DNA of 45,130 nt from Fimbriimonadaceae bacterium (GCA_019638795.1 JAHBTB010000015.1:1-45130), one strand, 5' to 3'. Counted from the first letter of the stretch, positions 18,670 to 27,636 are shown. Numbers and translations: made by a program. The notes: a model not told the origin generated them from the letters alone.

Positions 18670-18978
18670 TCAGCCGGTCGCCGGTGGTTCGGCGGCGACC
18701 TCGTCGGCGGCACGGCGGGCACGCTTGCCGCGTACCAGGCCAAATCCCACCAAGTACACCACGCCCAAAGCTAGGCCGGCCAGGGTTCCGACTGTGCCCA
18801 GGCTGATCGCCCCGGTCACCTCCTGGGGATAACCTTCGCCGTTGATGTACGTCCAGTCGTACTTGTCCTGGTTGTTTTGGCCGTCGCGATAGCCCAGCGA
18901 GGCACCGAGGGCCGCCCCGACCAACACAAACGCCACGCAGACGAGGACGGCGTGTCCCCAACCCCGTTGTTGCTTCAC
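18670..18978 (-). CDS. Small two-helix membrane protein
   Basis: 102 aa from a GTG at 18978 with GGAGAAA upstream. Two hydrophobic segments (AVLVCVAFVLVGAALGASL and ISLGTVGTLAGLALGVVYLV) flank a short polar loop with GYRDGQNNQDKYDW. The end is Arg/Ala/Glu-rich and probably cytoplasmic. No family is recognised. It lies upstream of clpB on the same strand (91-bp gap with its own -10) and is divergent from another membrane protein gene. Confidence 0.65.
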   Translation of the reverse strand: MKQQRGWGHAVLVCVAFVLVGAALGASLGYRDGQNNQDKYDWTYINGEGYPQEVTGAISLGTVGTLAGLALGVVYLVGFGLVRGKRARRAADEVAAEPPATG

Positions 18979-19072
18979 AGTCTTTCTCCACCGGGCCGAG
19001 CCCGCAATGACTGGAGTATAAGCCCCTCGTTGTCCATTTCTGCGCGGGAACGTGGAACAAACCCTTGGGCAT

Positions 19073-19534
19073 ATGAGCGTCTTGGGCTTGATCGCGTACC
19101 TATTCGCCAGCTTTTGCGTGGGCGGCCTGCTGACCCTGGTCGTCAGCATGTTCCGGAGCGTGAAGAAGCAGGACGAGTGGCGTGCCTGGGTGTGGGTCGT
19201 CAGTTTTGGCCTGTTGACCGCGGCGGCACCCTACATCTACCTTGAGGCGATGACCCGCACGGCGGGCAAGGACATGTACCGGGCGGCCGAGAAGGTCGTG
19301 AAGGACGCCGAGATCCAGGGTGACCTGGCCTATTACCGGGTGATCAGCGCCAATGACAAGGAGGCCAAGGCCTATGTCGTCGCGAGTGAGGACAACGGTA
19401 TCGGCATGAAAGAGCACGTCGTCATCAAGGTGTCCATGGAGAAGGTGCGTGACGGCTGGAAGCCGACAGAGTACGAGATCCTCAACTCCTTCCGTCGCCA
19501 ACGGGACGCGGTCGCCTTTCCTCCCCTTTGGTAG
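19073..19534 (+). CDS. Membrane protein of unknown function
   Basis: 153 aa. Two N-terminal transmembrane helices (LIAYLFASFCVGGLLTLVV, WVWVVSFGLLTAAAPYIYL) are followed by a soluble alpha/beta domain of about 95 residues (AYYRVISANDKEAKAYVV, HVVIKVSMEKVRDGWKPTE). That domain looks like a small NTF2- or PepSY-like fold, but this is unproven. The ATG at 19073 is chosen because the hydrophobic stretch begins there. A CBS-domain gene follows 15 bp later. Confidence 0.72.
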   Translation: MSVLGLIAYLFASFCVGGLLTLVVSMFRSVKKQDEWRAWVWVVSFGLLTAAAPYIYLEAMTRTAGKDMYRAAEKVVKDAEIQGDLAYYRVISANDKEAKAYVVASEDNGIGMKEHVVIKVSMEKVRDGWKPTEYEILNSFRRQRDAVAFPPLW

Positions 19535-19549
19535 GTTAGACTCGCCCGC

Positions 19550-19948
19550 ATGACCCTGCGGGAGGTCCTCCACGCCCACATACCGACACTTGGCCGGGAG
19601 AGTTCCTTCCGTGACGCCGTCGACAAGATGGACGTCTACCAGTTTCCCGCGTTGGTCGTCGTCGACGACGACCGAAAGCCGACCCATGTGTTGACCGAGG
19701 GTGACTTGTGCCGTGCGGTCGGCGACCAAGGTGGGGCGCTCGTGCTGTCGGGAGAGCCCGCCGTACGGTTCGCGACCCCCGACCCCGTTTGCGAAGGCCC
19801 GACCACCGAGATCAGCGACGCCCTGCACCTGATGCTGTCGCGGGGGATCTCCTTGCTCCCGGTCGTGCAAGACGACCGGTTGCTGGGAGTCGTCCTGCGG
19901 GTCGACCTCTTGCAGGCCCTGTTAATGGACGCCGCCGCCGCAAGCTAG
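19550..19948 (+). CDS. CBS-domain-pair protein
   Basis: 132 aa made of two CBS motifs in tandem: residues about 5-60 (FPALVVVDDDRKPTHVLTEGDLC) and 70-128 (ISDALHLMLSRGISLLPVVQ then LLGVVLRVDLLQALLM). Stand-alone CBS pairs bind adenine nucleotides and act as energy or redox sensors. No effector domain is attached. It is co-directional with the membrane protein before it; the stop lies 4 bp from the lysS stop on the opposite strand. Confidence 0.88.
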   Translation: MTLREVLHAHIPTLGRESSFRDAVDKMDVYQFPALVVVDDDRKPTHVLTEGDLCRAVGDQGGALVLSGEPAVRFATPDPVCEGPTTEISDALHLMLSRGISLLPVVQDDRLLGVVLRVDLLQALLMDAAAAS

Positions 19949-19952
19949 GAGA

Positions 19953-21542
19953 CTAGTCCTCGGGCTGGTCGTGGCCCACGGGCCGCATCATCGGGAAGAG
20001 CAAGATCTCACGCAGGTGCTCGGCACCGGTCATGAGCATGACCATGCGGTCAATGCCGATGCCGCAGCCTCCGGTGGGAGGCATACCGTTTTCGAGGGCG
20101 AAGAGGAACTCCTCGTCCATGGGGTGGGCCTCGTCGTCGCCGCCGGCGCGGTGGTCCATCTGCATCTCGAAGCGCTCCCGCTGGTCGAGCGGGTCGTTGA
20201 TCTCGCTGAAGGCGTTGCAGAGTTCCTTGCCCCGGATGTAGCCTTCAAACCGGCGGGTCATGCCGGGGTTGGCGGGGTCTTTCTTGGCCAAGGGCGAGGT
20301 TTCGAGCGGGTAGCCGACGACAAAGGTCGGCTGGACGAGGGTGGGCTCGACAAAGACTTCGAGGAGCTTTTCGATGAGGCCTCCCAGGTGCTGCTCGGCG
20401 TCGGGGTCGATGCGCTTGCCCGTGACAGGGTTGATGACCTCCCGACGGCGTAGGGCGTCCTTGGCGTCTTCGAGAGTCGCCAAGTCGGCGCGGCCAAGGC
20501 CAGTGTGCCGCTCGATCTCGTCCATGAGGTCCACCCGGCGCCACGGCTTCCCGAAGTCCATCGTGACCGTCTCCGCCGGACAGTCCTCGTCTTGCGGCTC
20601 GCCCGAGGCGAGCTCCATCGTGACGACAGTAGTGCCAAAGGCTTGCTTCGCGACAAAGGCCATCAGACCTTCGACGAAGGCCATGATGTCCTCGAGGTTT
20701 GCGTACGCCTCATACCACTCAAGCAGGGTGAACTCGGGGTTGTGACGGTTGCTGACCCCTTCGTTTCGGAAGACGCGGCCGATCTCGAAGACTTTGGGCA
20801 CGTCACCGCAAATGATCCGCTTGAGATAGAGCTCCAGCGATATGCGCAGCTTGACGTCGATGTCGTAGGCGTTGTAGTGGGTGAGGAAGGGGCGTGCCGC
20901 CGCGCCGCCGGCCTCAAGCTGGAGGAGGGGCGTTTCTACCTCGACAAAGCCCTTCTCGTCGAAATACTCGCGGACGGCGCGGACGATCTTTGACCGCAGG
21001 AGCAAGAGACGGCGTGCCGCCGGGTTGCAAACTAAGTCCAGGTTGCGGTGGCGGTAGCGCTGGTCGACGTCGCTGAGGCCGTACCACTGCTGGCCGTCCT
21101 TCTCCTTGCCAAGGGGAAGCGTGTGCAGGCTCTTGGAGAGCGGGGTCAGGGAAGTCACATGGATGGACTTTTCGCCAGTCTTGGTGACAAAAAGGTAGCC
21201 CTCGACCCCGACGTGGTCGCCGATGTCCAGGAGTCCGAACGCCTCCCAAAGGAGTTCGCCGAGTTCGTCCTTCTTGAAGTAGCCTTGGATGCGTCCGTCA
21301 CCGTCGGAAATGTGGGCGAAGGCCGCCTTGCCCATGAGCCGTTGGCTGACCAGGCGCCCGGCGAACCGCACGCGTTTCGTCGCCTGCTCTCCCTCCGACT
21401 GGGGGGCGAGGGCGTCGAACTCGGCCAAGAGCCGGTCGGCCGACCGCTCGAACGGGAACCGCTCGACCGCGTAGGGGTCGAGGCCCAGTTCGCGCAGGCG
21501 GGCCAGCTTGGCGAGGCGTTGGGTGCGGATGTCGTCGGACAC
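19953..21542 (-). CDS. lysS: Lysyl-tRNA synthetase, class II
   Basis: 529 aa. N-terminal OB-fold anticodon-binding domain ([20 protein letters not shown]), motif 1 around [20 protein letters not shown], motif 2 [20 protein letters not shown], and motif 3 [16 protein letters not shown] near the C-terminus. It charges tRNA-Lys with lysine. The GTG at 21542 is the best start, because the upstream codons do not match the family. An insertion with [11 protein letters not shown] lies in the catalytic domain. Its promoter must lie within 21543-21600, back-to-back with that of rpsL. Confidence 0.96.
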   Translation of the reverse strand: MSDDIRTQRLAKLARLRELGLDPYAVERFPFERSADRLLAEFDALAPQSEGEQATKRVRFAGRLVSQRLMGKAAFAHISDGDGRIQGYFKKDELGELLWEAFGLLDIGDHVGVEGYLFVTKTGEKSIHVTSLTPLSKSLHTLPLGKEKDGQQWYGLSDVDQRYRHRNLDLVCNPAARRLLLLRSKIVRAVREYFDEKGFVEVETPLLQLEAGGAAARPFLTHYNAYDIDVKLRISLELYLKRIICGDVPKVFEIGRVFRNEGVSNRHNPEFTLLEWYEAYANLEDIMAFVEGLMAFVAKQAFGTTVVTMELASGEPQDEDCPAETVTMDFGKPWRRVDLMDEIERHTGLGRADLATLEDAKDALRRREVINPVTGKRIDPDAEQHLGGLIEKLLEVFVEPTLVQPTFVVGYPLETSPLAKKDPANPGMTRRFEGYIRGKELCNAFSEINDPLDQRERFEMQMDHRAGGDDEAHPMDEEFLFALENGMPPTGGCGIGIDRMVMLMTGAEHLREILLFPMMRPVGHDQPED

Positions 21543-21589
21543 TGGCGGCAGTTTAGCAGGGTGCCTTCGGCCGTGACCGGCCCGGGACC

Positions 21590-21619
21590 TTGACGCCACG
21601 GGCCGCGTTAGCCTATACT
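21590..21619 (+). promoter_or_regulatory. Sigma-70 promoter of rpsL-rpsG
   Basis: TTGACG (21590-21595), 18-bp spacer, TATACT (21614-21619). It drives a leader of about 208 nt before rpsL. The interval 21620-21833 has no gene; it contains the attenuator-like hairpin listed separately. Confidence 0.65.
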
Positions 21620-21732
21620 TCCACTCCGGCCCGGGCGACCGTGCCGTGACTTTGACTGCCTGTCAGGCGGCCATTGCGAGCAGACGACCAGCATGATTGA
21701 CGACTCGACCATTGCAACCAACGTCCGCACGG

Positions 21733-21762
21733 AAGGGCCCATGGCGCAGCCAGGGGCCTTTT
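21733..21762 (+). terminator. Attenuator-like hairpin in rpsL leader
   Basis: AAGGGCCCATGGC pairs imperfectly (11 bp, one bulge, one mismatch) with GCCAGGGGCCTT and is followed by TT. It lies 72 bp before rpsL. It could be an attenuator or a ribosomal-protein binding site. The evidence is the structure alone. Confidence 0.35.
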
Positions 21763-21833
21763 GAATTGAAGGCCGCGGCCAAGAAGGGTGCAGAGTCGAA
21801 CCGATAAGTAAGTGTTAGGATCCTGAGGAACGA

Positions 21834-22220
21834 ATGCCGACCGTCAACCAGCTTGTCCGCAAAGGCCGGGAGCAGTCTTCGAACAAATCGAAGTCGCCCG
21901 CGCTTAAGGAGAACCCGTTCAAACGGGGGGTGTGCACCATTGTCCGCACCGTGACGCCGAAGAAACCGAACTCCGCGCTCCGCAAGGTCGCCCGTGTCCG
22001 GCTTGTCAACGGCATCGAGGTGACCGCCTACATTCCGGGCGAAGGGCACAACCTGCAAGAGCACTCGGTCGTCCTCGTCCGCGGCGGACGCGTCAAAGAC
22101 CTGCCGGGCGTCCGCTACCACATCGTCCGCGGCACCCAGCAGACGGGCGGCGTCTCTAAGCGCATGAAGAGCCGCAGTAAATACGGGGCCAAGAGGCCCA
22201 AGAAGACGGCAGGGAAGTAA
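21834..22220 (+). CDS. rpsL: 30S ribosomal protein S12
   Basis: 128 aa. Canonical [12 protein letters not shown] start, [20 protein letters not shown] with Lys43 (the wild-type, streptomycin-sensitive residue), [19 protein letters not shown], and [20 protein letters not shown] with the Asp that RimO methylthiolates. It sits at the decoding centre. GAGGA lies 5 bp before the ATG. rpsG follows after 3 bp. Confidence 0.98.
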   Translation: MPTVNQLVRKGREQSSNKSKSPALKENPFKRGVCTIVRTVTPKKPNSALRKVARVRLVNGIEVTAYIPGEGHNLQEHSVVLVRGGRVKDLPGVRYHIVRGTQQTGGVSKRMKSRSKYGAKRPKKTAGK

Positions 22221-22223
22221 GAG

Positions 22224-22694
22224 ATGCCACGCAAAGGTCCAGTCCCGCCCCGCGTTGTCCTCCCGGACCCCGTCCACGGCAACGAACTTCTTCAACGCTT
22301 TATCAACCGCCTCATGCTCGACGGCAAGAAGGGCAAGTCCGAGACCATCGTCTACAAGTCTCTGGAACAGGCCGCCGCCAAGCTGGAGACCGAACCTCTG
22401 GAAGTCTTTGAGAAGGCCTTGGCCAACATCATGCCGAGCGTCGAGGTCCGCCCTCGCCGGGTCGGTGGCCAAACCTACCAAGTCCCCATGGACGTCCGTC
22501 CGAACCGGCGCCGGACCCTGGCCTTGCGCTGGTTGGTGACGTTCTCGCGCCGCCGCCCGGGCAAGACGATGATCGACAAACTCTCCGCCGAGTTCGTCGA
22601 CGCTTACAACAACACGGGCAACGCGGTCAAGAAGAAGGAAGACACCCACAAGATGGCCGACGCCAACCGCGCGTTCAGCCACTACCGGTTCTGA
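22224..22694 (+). CDS. rpsG: 30S ribosomal protein S7
   Basis: 156 aa, standard length. Starts [10 protein letters not shown]; contains [56 protein letters not shown] and [21 protein letters not shown] near the C-terminus. It binds the 3' major domain of 16S rRNA and starts head assembly. In many bacteria fusA and tuf follow, but here a terminator and an unrelated gene do. Confidence 0.98.
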   Translation: MPRKGPVPPRVVLPDPVHGNELLQRFINRLMLDGKKGKSETIVYKSLEQAAAKLETEPLEVFEKALANIMPSVEVRPRRVGGQTYQVPMDVRPNRRRTLALRWLVTFSRRRPGKTMIDKLSAEFVDAYNNTGNAVKKKEDTHKMADANRAFSHYRF

Positions 22695-22720
22695 CCGTAA
22701 CCTCGGCAGGGATCACATAC

Positions 22721-22750
22721 ACGCCGTCCGGACAATAGTCCGGACGGCGT
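22721..22750 (+). terminator. Terminator of rpsL-rpsG
   Basis: Perfect 13-bp stem ACGCCGTCCGGAC / GTCCGGACGGCGT with a 4-nt loop, followed by TTAGTC. It lies 27 bp after rpsG and closes the short str operon. Confidence 0.75.
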
Positions 22751-22827
22751 TTAGTCGCCCATGGGGACTATGGGGGAAACTCGGCGGTCCCCCTGTCACC
22801 GTCCAGACGTCATGATTTTGTAGGGCC

Positions 22828-23952
22828 ATGATACGCAAGGTTCTTTTCCTGTTTGTCGTGATGCTGGCGGCACTCGTGTGGGCGGCGCCTCGCGCTGACA
22901 AGATCGCGCCGGGCGACCGGATCCACATCACCTGTGATGAGGAGACGAGCCTTAACCGCGACTACAAGGTCACCAACGACGGCTTTGTGTTGGTGAACTT
23001 CCTTGGTGCGGTCAAGGTCGCCGGCCTGACCGCCGAAGAGGCCGCGACGACCATCGCCGACCGGCTGGTCTCCGAGAAGATCGTGAAGAAGGCGACCGTG
23101 ACGGTGGCCCTTGCCGGGGCGTCGCCTAAGACGAACGCCACGCTCGCACCGGTCAAGTTCCGGGGCGTCTGTGAGGCCGAAGGCGAGCTTGCGTTTCATG
23201 AAGGGCTTGGCCTTGGTGAGCTGCTCAGGGCGGCGAAGCCGCGGGCAGACGCCGATTTGGCGCGAGTGAGCATCACGAGCACCGGTGGCCAGACCAGGGT
23301 CGTCGATTTTTCGGCCTACGACCCGGCGACCAAGGCCAACGACATCGCCTTGTCGCCCGGTGACACGGTCACGTTCATCTCCAAGTCGGCCGGCGTCATC
23401 GGGAAAGTGCGGGTGGAGGGTCAAGTCGTCAACCCGGGTGAATATGACTTGGTCGAAGGCCTCAAGGTCAAAGACTTCTTGGCGAAGGCCGGAGGCTTTG
23501 CCAGCGAGGCGGAGTCAGGTTATGTCCGGCTCACCCGGGTGGGGGACGCCGACCGCAAGCTGAAGTTGCCGCAGGATCTGGAAACCGAACTCAAGCCGGG
23601 CGACATCTTGCTCGTGGACAAGCAACTCAAGAAGCTCGTGGTCAAGATCGACGGCTTTGTCCGACATGCGGGCCAGGTGGAGATCACCGAAGGCATGACC
23701 TTGACCGAGGCCCTTCGGGCCGCCGGTGGCGTCACCAGCGACGCCGACACCAGCAAACTCCGCCTATATGGCCCTGACGAGGAGAAGCCCCGTGTCATTG
23801 ACGTGGGCGAGATTGACAGGGGATACATGGGCGACCTGCTCATGCGCAAAGGGATGCGGATCGAGGTGCCCGACAAGAAGGGCAAGGTCGACCAACGCGC
23901 CGTCCGCACCGCCGCGGGCGCCGCGTTCCTCTTGTTCCTCGTGGGAATCTGA
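22828..23952 (+). CDS. SLBB/polysaccharide export (Wza-like) protein
   Basis: 374 aa. Signal peptide (MIRKVLFLFVVMLAALVWAA), a polysaccharide-export domain (KIAPGDRIHITCDEETSLN, residues about 25-90), then three SLBB units: about 110-190, 195-260 (GKVRVEGQVVNPGEYDLVEG) and 270-345 (VVKIDGFVRHAGQVEITEGM). A C-terminal hydrophobic segment (RTAAGAAFLLFLVGI) follows. Wza-type proteins form the outer-membrane exit for capsule or EPS. There is no lipobox Cys, unlike E. coli Wza. No other EPS genes adjoin; a VanX-like dipeptidase follows after 7 bp. Confidence 0.85.
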   Translation: MIRKVLFLFVVMLAALVWAAPRADKIAPGDRIHITCDEETSLNRDYKVTNDGFVLVNFLGAVKVAGLTAEEAATTIADRLVSEKIVKKATVTVALAGASPKTNATLAPVKFRGVCEAEGELAFHEGLGLGELLRAAKPRADADLARVSITSTGGQTRVVDFSAYDPATKANDIALSPGDTVTFISKSAGVIGKVRVEGQVVNPGEYDLVEGLKVKDFLAKAGGFASEAESGYVRLTRVGDADRKLKLPQDLETELKPGDILLVDKQLKKLVVKIDGFVRHAGQVEITEGMTLTEALRAAGGVTSDADTSKLRLYGPDEEKPRVIDVGEIDRGYMGDLLMRKGMRIEVPDKKGKVDQRAVRTAAGAAFLLFLVGI

Positions 23953-23959
23953 CGGCCCG

Positions 23960-24697
23960 ATGAGCTGGGACAGGACAAAGGGAAGGCCCGAACCGATCCG
24001 GGCGCTGAACCTCGTGCGCGAGTCTGACAACGGCGAGCCTCTGGTCGCCTTGGCAGAGGCCGCGCCCAGCGTCCACATCATGCGGCCGAGCGTCATCCCC
24101 TATCTCCGGCAGACGGTCGCGGGGATGTTGGAACAGGCGGCCCGGTCGTTGCCGGTGGGTCTGAAACTGGGGGTCATCGACGCTTGGCGACCCTTCGACC
24201 GCCAGGTGAAGATTTACGACTGGATGTGGAAAGCCCTCCACGAGGCCCGGCCGGGGGTCTCCTATGCGACAGCCCGCCGCATGGTCTGCCGGTTTGTCGC
24301 TCCGGTCGACCAGAAGGCCCCGCCTGGCCACTGCACCGGCGCGGCGGTGGACGTCAACCTCCTTGACGCGGACAACCGCATCGTCGATGTGGTTTCGCCG
24401 TTCGCCAGGCTACGGGGCGCCCCGACGTTCACCTTCGGCCTGTCACCAGAGGCCGAGGCCAACCGGTTTGTCTTGTACGACGCGATGATGGGGGTGGGGT
24501 TCAGCAACTGCCGCGACGAATGGTGGCACTACAGTTACGGTGACGCCGGGTGGGCGGTACGCCTCGGGCTGGACTCTTGCGTCTATGGCAAGGTCGACCT
24601 CTATCCGGAAAGCCTGTATGCGACCCAGACGAAGGAGTGGGACGAGGCGGCTAAGCGCCGCCCGAACCCCTTCCTCGAGAAGCCCCCGGAGGCTTAG
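23960..24697 (+). CDS. D-alanyl-D-alanine dipeptidase (VanX/DdpX, M15)
   Basis: 245 aa. Zinc ligands and catalytic residues are visible: GHCTGAAVDVNLLD (His and Asp ligands) near residue 117, and DEWWHYSYGD (catalytic Glu, His ligand) near residue 187. The conserved Arg is in GVIDAWRPFDRQVKIYDW near residue 75. Such enzymes cleave D-Ala-D-Ala, for peptidoglycan turnover or nutrition; resistance would need VanHA, absent here. There is no signal peptide, so it is probably cytoplasmic. It starts 7 bp after the SLBB gene; its last 47 bp overlap the opposite-strand gene. Confidence 0.9.
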   Translation: MSWDRTKGRPEPIRALNLVRESDNGEPLVALAEAAPSVHIMRPSVIPYLRQTVAGMLEQAARSLPVGLKLGVIDAWRPFDRQVKIYDWMWKALHEARPGVSYATARRMVCRFVAPVDQKAPPGHCTGAAVDVNLLDADNRIVDVVSPFARLRGAPTFTFGLSPEAEANRFVLYDAMMGVGFSNCRDEWWHYSYGDAGWAVRLGLDSCVYGKVDLYPESLYATQTKEWDEAAKRRPNPFLEKPPEA

Positions 24698-26999
24698 GCG
24701 CCTGCTGCAGGGCCTTCAGGAACTCAAGCGGTGGCCGCGGCCCCTTGGGCACGAACGGTGCGGGTGAGAGCATCACGACATCGACGGCGGCCCTGACACC
24801 GGGTTGGTTCGTCGAAAGCATCAGTGTCTCGGGTCCGTTGAGTTCAATCTCACCCACCTTGTACCAACCAAGACCGTCGCCATAGAAGCTGACTGGCGGT
24901 GTGGCAGTCAGAGTGAACGACTTCGACCCGACGCGGACGGTGACCGCACCACGGTCTTCTGGCTTGATTGCCGCCGTGACCCAGACTTCGTGGTTGCCCG
25001 CTTGCCGGGGACGAAGGTTATAGGAAACGGACGTCCTGCCCCCGAGGCCCAGCATGTCTCCTAAGAGGAGCACCGTTCCCTCGCTTGCACCGGCCCGTGG
25101 CCCCCTGCTGGCGTACAGCAGGTCAGGTGTCTTCTCCGCCTCGATCCACATGTAAGGCGCGATGCGGACGGCCTTCTCGCGCTGGAGTTCCTTGAGCAGC
25201 CGGTAGGACGCCTCAGGGTTTCGGTCAAAGCCGTCCATGATGTTCTTGATCTTGTACATCGAGTCGCCTTCCGTGTCGGCGATCCGGGGAAAGTTGTCGA
25301 TCGCCGCGCGGACGTCGAGGAGCGACTGGGTGTAGTCCTCCATCGGCACCGGCATCGCGTCGTAGCCCCGGACAATGACGGGAGCCGGCCCAAGGTCGAC
25401 TTCCAGAAGTTGCTTTTTGACCTTGGTGGTCACAAAGGCGTTGTCGGTGGACATGAAGCTCACCTTGTCGGGGTTGTTGAGCTTGAACACGACCTTTCTG
25501 GTACCTCCCGGGGACCAGACCGCCATGGCGGGCCCGGCGGAGTCGGTGAAGAGATAGCCGTCGAGATTGGGGCCAAGGTCAAGCCGTTGGCCCGGGATCG
25601 GGGCGGGCAGCCACCAGAGGCCGCTACCGAGACGACCGGGCGCGGCCGGGTCGTTGGCCGCTTCGGGAAAGTAGAGGGCGTTCGGCTTCCACTGGGCCGA
25701 CTCAGCGTCATGCTTTTCGGCAAGCGCGGCCACCGCCTTGACCTGGGCGTCGCTGTCACAGCGGAAGAAGAAACCGCGCAGGCCGATGCTCTCCAAAAGT
25801 TCAAGGGTGTCCCCAGGTGAGGCAGAAGTCGCGTCAGAGCTGAGTTTTATGTCCGTTCCCCACCCAAAGCGGCCCGGGCTGCGCAGGACGGTGCTGGCTG
25901 GGCGGCTTGCCTCGCCCATGAGCGGTGCGATGCGCGGCGAACTCAACACGGCACCGACACCGGCGGTGGGGACGTCGCCCTCGTAAGGGCCGCCCCATCC
26001 GCGCCACTCCTCGATGACGGGCACGCCGACCGCCTGCTGGACAGCGTCGACCAGGTTCCGGTAGCGCCGGTTTGCGCTGGCCTCCATCACCTGGCGCAGG
26101 TCGCTCCACATGCGGGACCGAGGGGTCTCGACGCTGTAGAGCCGGTCATTGGCCGGGTCGTAGACCATCGGAAGGCCACGCTTGCTGTTCCACAGGGGAA
26201 GCAGCTTGGCAAACTCGCTGAACTCGGTCAAGCCGTTAAAGCTCATGGACCAGGCGCGGGCGAGGGCGGTCGGGCTGGGATAGTTCTTGCGGAGAAAGGC
26301 CTCAAGCTCGACCTGGAACATCGGTGACTGGGGCACGTACTCCGGTTGTTCAGGGACGAACGCTTTGACTTTCCCCAGGGGGTTGAGCAGACCCCGCAGG
26401 CCGGGGCCGGCCTTGAACTTGCCTAGCGTCGCGAGGATCATGTCGCGATGGCCGTCGAACGGCTCCCAGAAGTCGGTGACCTCCGACCGCTTCATGTACG
26501 GATAGATCAGGAGGACGCAAGCGGCGCCTGGCCCCCGGTCGTCGTCAATCTTCAGCCGGCCGTTGACCACAGGCATGGTCTTGCGCCACCGGACCGCCGC
26601 CGACGTCTGTTGGACCATGATGACCAAGGCGCGGTCGGCGTCGGGGATGGCGAAATCGAAGTGGTAGGGTCCCTCGATGTTGGGCACCCGGTACTCGTCC
26701 GGTTCGACGGCAAACACCTGGGCACGGGGTGACGGCGTCCCCACCGAAATGACATAGCGGGCCTTGCCCTTTTCAAGGGTACCGACGGCCTCGTCCCATC
26801 CCGTGCCGTCGGCGGGAAGGTCGACGATAAAGTCATGGACACCCGCCGCCAAGCCCTTGGTGATGCGGTCAGGATCGCCGGATATCCGCACCCCGACGGG
26901 CACGTACGGCTTGTCGTCCCACATCAGGGCGTGGTTGGGGTTGACGCTCCAAGCTGGGGCGACCCCCGCCAAGAGCAGGGACGCGAAAAGGACGGTCAC
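24651..26999 (-). CDS. Large secreted glycoside-hydrolase-like protein
   Basis: 782 aa. GTG start at 26999, signal peptide (TVLFASLLLAGVAPAWS), then an N-terminal region opening HALMWDDKPYVPVGVRISG, as in TIM-barrel glycosidases of the GH5/GH42 type. A possible barrel follows, with EFAKLLPLWNSKRGLPMVYD and PVIEEWRGWGGPYEGDVP, where Glu could be catalytic. The C-terminal third is beta-rich and carbohydrate-binding-like (GRTSVSYNLRPRQAGNHEVW, GWYKVGEIELNGPETLMLS). It ends in a Gly/Arg-rich tail. Function is probably polysaccharide-related, not proven. It overlaps the VanX-like gene tail-to-tail. Confidence 0.75.
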   Translation of the reverse strand: MTVLFASLLLAGVAPAWSVNPNHALMWDDKPYVPVGVRISGDPDRITKGLAAGVHDFIVDLPADGTGWDEAVGTLEKGKARYVISVGTPSPRAQVFAVEPDEYRVPNIEGPYHFDFAIPDADRALVIMVQQTSAAVRWRKTMPVVNGRLKIDDDRGPGAACVLLIYPYMKRSEVTDFWEPFDGHRDMILATLGKFKAGPGLRGLLNPLGKVKAFVPEQPEYVPQSPMFQVELEAFLRKNYPSPTALARAWSMSFNGLTEFSEFAKLLPLWNSKRGLPMVYDPANDRLYSVETPRSRMWSDLRQVMEASANRRYRNLVDAVQQAVGVPVIEEWRGWGGPYEGDVPTAGVGAVLSSPRIAPLMGEASRPASTVLRSPGRFGWGTDIKLSSDATSASPGDTLELLESIGLRGFFFRCDSDAQVKAVAALAEKHDAESAQWKPNALYFPEAANDPAAPGRLGSGLWWLPAPIPGQRLDLGPNLDGYLFTDSAGPAMAVWSPGGTRKVVFKLNNPDKVSFMSTDNAFVTTKVKKQLLEVDLGPAPVIVRGYDAMPVPMEDYTQSLLDVRAAIDNFPRIADTEGDSMYKIKNIMDGFDRNPEASYRLLKELQREKAVRIAPYMWIEAEKTPDLLYASRGPRAGASEGTVLLLGDMLGLGGRTSVSYNLRPRQAGNHEVWVTAAIKPEDRGAVTVRVGSKSFTLTATPPVSFYGDGLGWYKVGEIELNGPETLMLSTNQPGVRAAVDVVMLSPAPFVPKGPRPPLEFLKALQQAPKPPGASRGRGSGGA

Positions 27000-27021
27000 G
27001 TGACTATCCTAACAGATCAGG

Positions 27022-27585
27022 TCAGGCCTTGGCCTTGGTGACCTTTTTCTTGCCCCCGGGGCCAAGCTCGACGCCGGTGTGGCCACCTTCAAACTCGGCA
27101 CGGAAACGCACGCGGCGACGGAGCTCGCCGCCGCTGTAAGTGGCCCAGTTCACCCGTTCCAGGGTCCAAGGCCAGCCGATGTCGGTCGGGGAATAGAGGT
27201 ACTCCACGCCCTCGGCGACGATATCGGCGAACAGGGTGCGTAAGTCTTCGCGGTCAAGGAGGTTCGCCTCTCCTGCCTTGTAGCTGGGGCGCAGGTGGAC
27301 GGTCAGGGTCACCGGCTCCTCTTCGGGAGCCTTAGCCGACTTCTTGGCCTTGTCGGCTTCCACTGCCTCCTGGACCTGACGGACTTCCTGGGCGATCAGC
27401 TTGGCCAAGCTGTCGTAGTCATCCGGCCACGTGTGCGTCTCGCCGTCATAAACGGCGTCGGCCGAACGGCCGGCCTCGACCAGGGCGGTCGCGATCAGGG
27501 CCGCGTCGGTCGGCTTCAGGTCTTTGTACGTCTTGCGGATCGTGTCGAAGGTCGACTCGGGCTTTGTCAAATTGCAGGTGATCAA
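27022..27585 (-). CDS. Hypothetical cytoplasmic protein
   Basis: 187 aa from a TTG at 27585 (GAGG 9 bp upstream). Starting further upstream would run into the divergent lipoprotein promoter. It opens ITCNLTKPESTFDTIRKTYK, then a helical region with a Lys/Glu-rich linker (ADKAKKSAKAPEEEP) and a C-terminal beta domain (VTLTVHLRPSYKAGEANLLD; RVNWATYSGGELRRRVRFRA). There is no signal peptide and no recognised family. It is followed after 22 bp, on the same strand, by the large secreted protein gene. Confidence 0.65.
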   Translation of the reverse strand: MITCNLTKPESTFDTIRKTYKDLKPTDAALIATALVEAGRSADAVYDGETHTWPDDYDSLAKLIAQEVRQVQEAVEADKAKKSAKAPEEEPVTLTVHLRPSYKAGEANLLDREDLRTLFADIVAEGVEYLYSPTDIGWPWTLERVNWATYSGGELRRRVRFRAEFEGGHTGVELGPGGKKKVTKAKA

Positions 27586-27606
27586 GACAGGGGACCTCGT
27601 GGGAAG

Positions 27607-27621
27607 CTGGTATTGTACCAG
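27607..27621. promoter_or_regulatory. Palindrome in divergent promoter region
   Basis: CTGGTA-TTG-TACCAG, a perfect 6-3-6 inverted repeat 15 bp before the BMP-lipoprotein ATG and 21 bp before the divergent TTG start. Position and symmetry fit an operator controlling one or both genes. Confidence 0.4.
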
Positions 27622-27636
27622 TCCGAGGGAAACGGC

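Noticed and set aside
21663-22682. 339-codon open frame antisense to rpsL-rpsG
   Set aside because: It runs opposite two unmistakable ribosomal protein genes.
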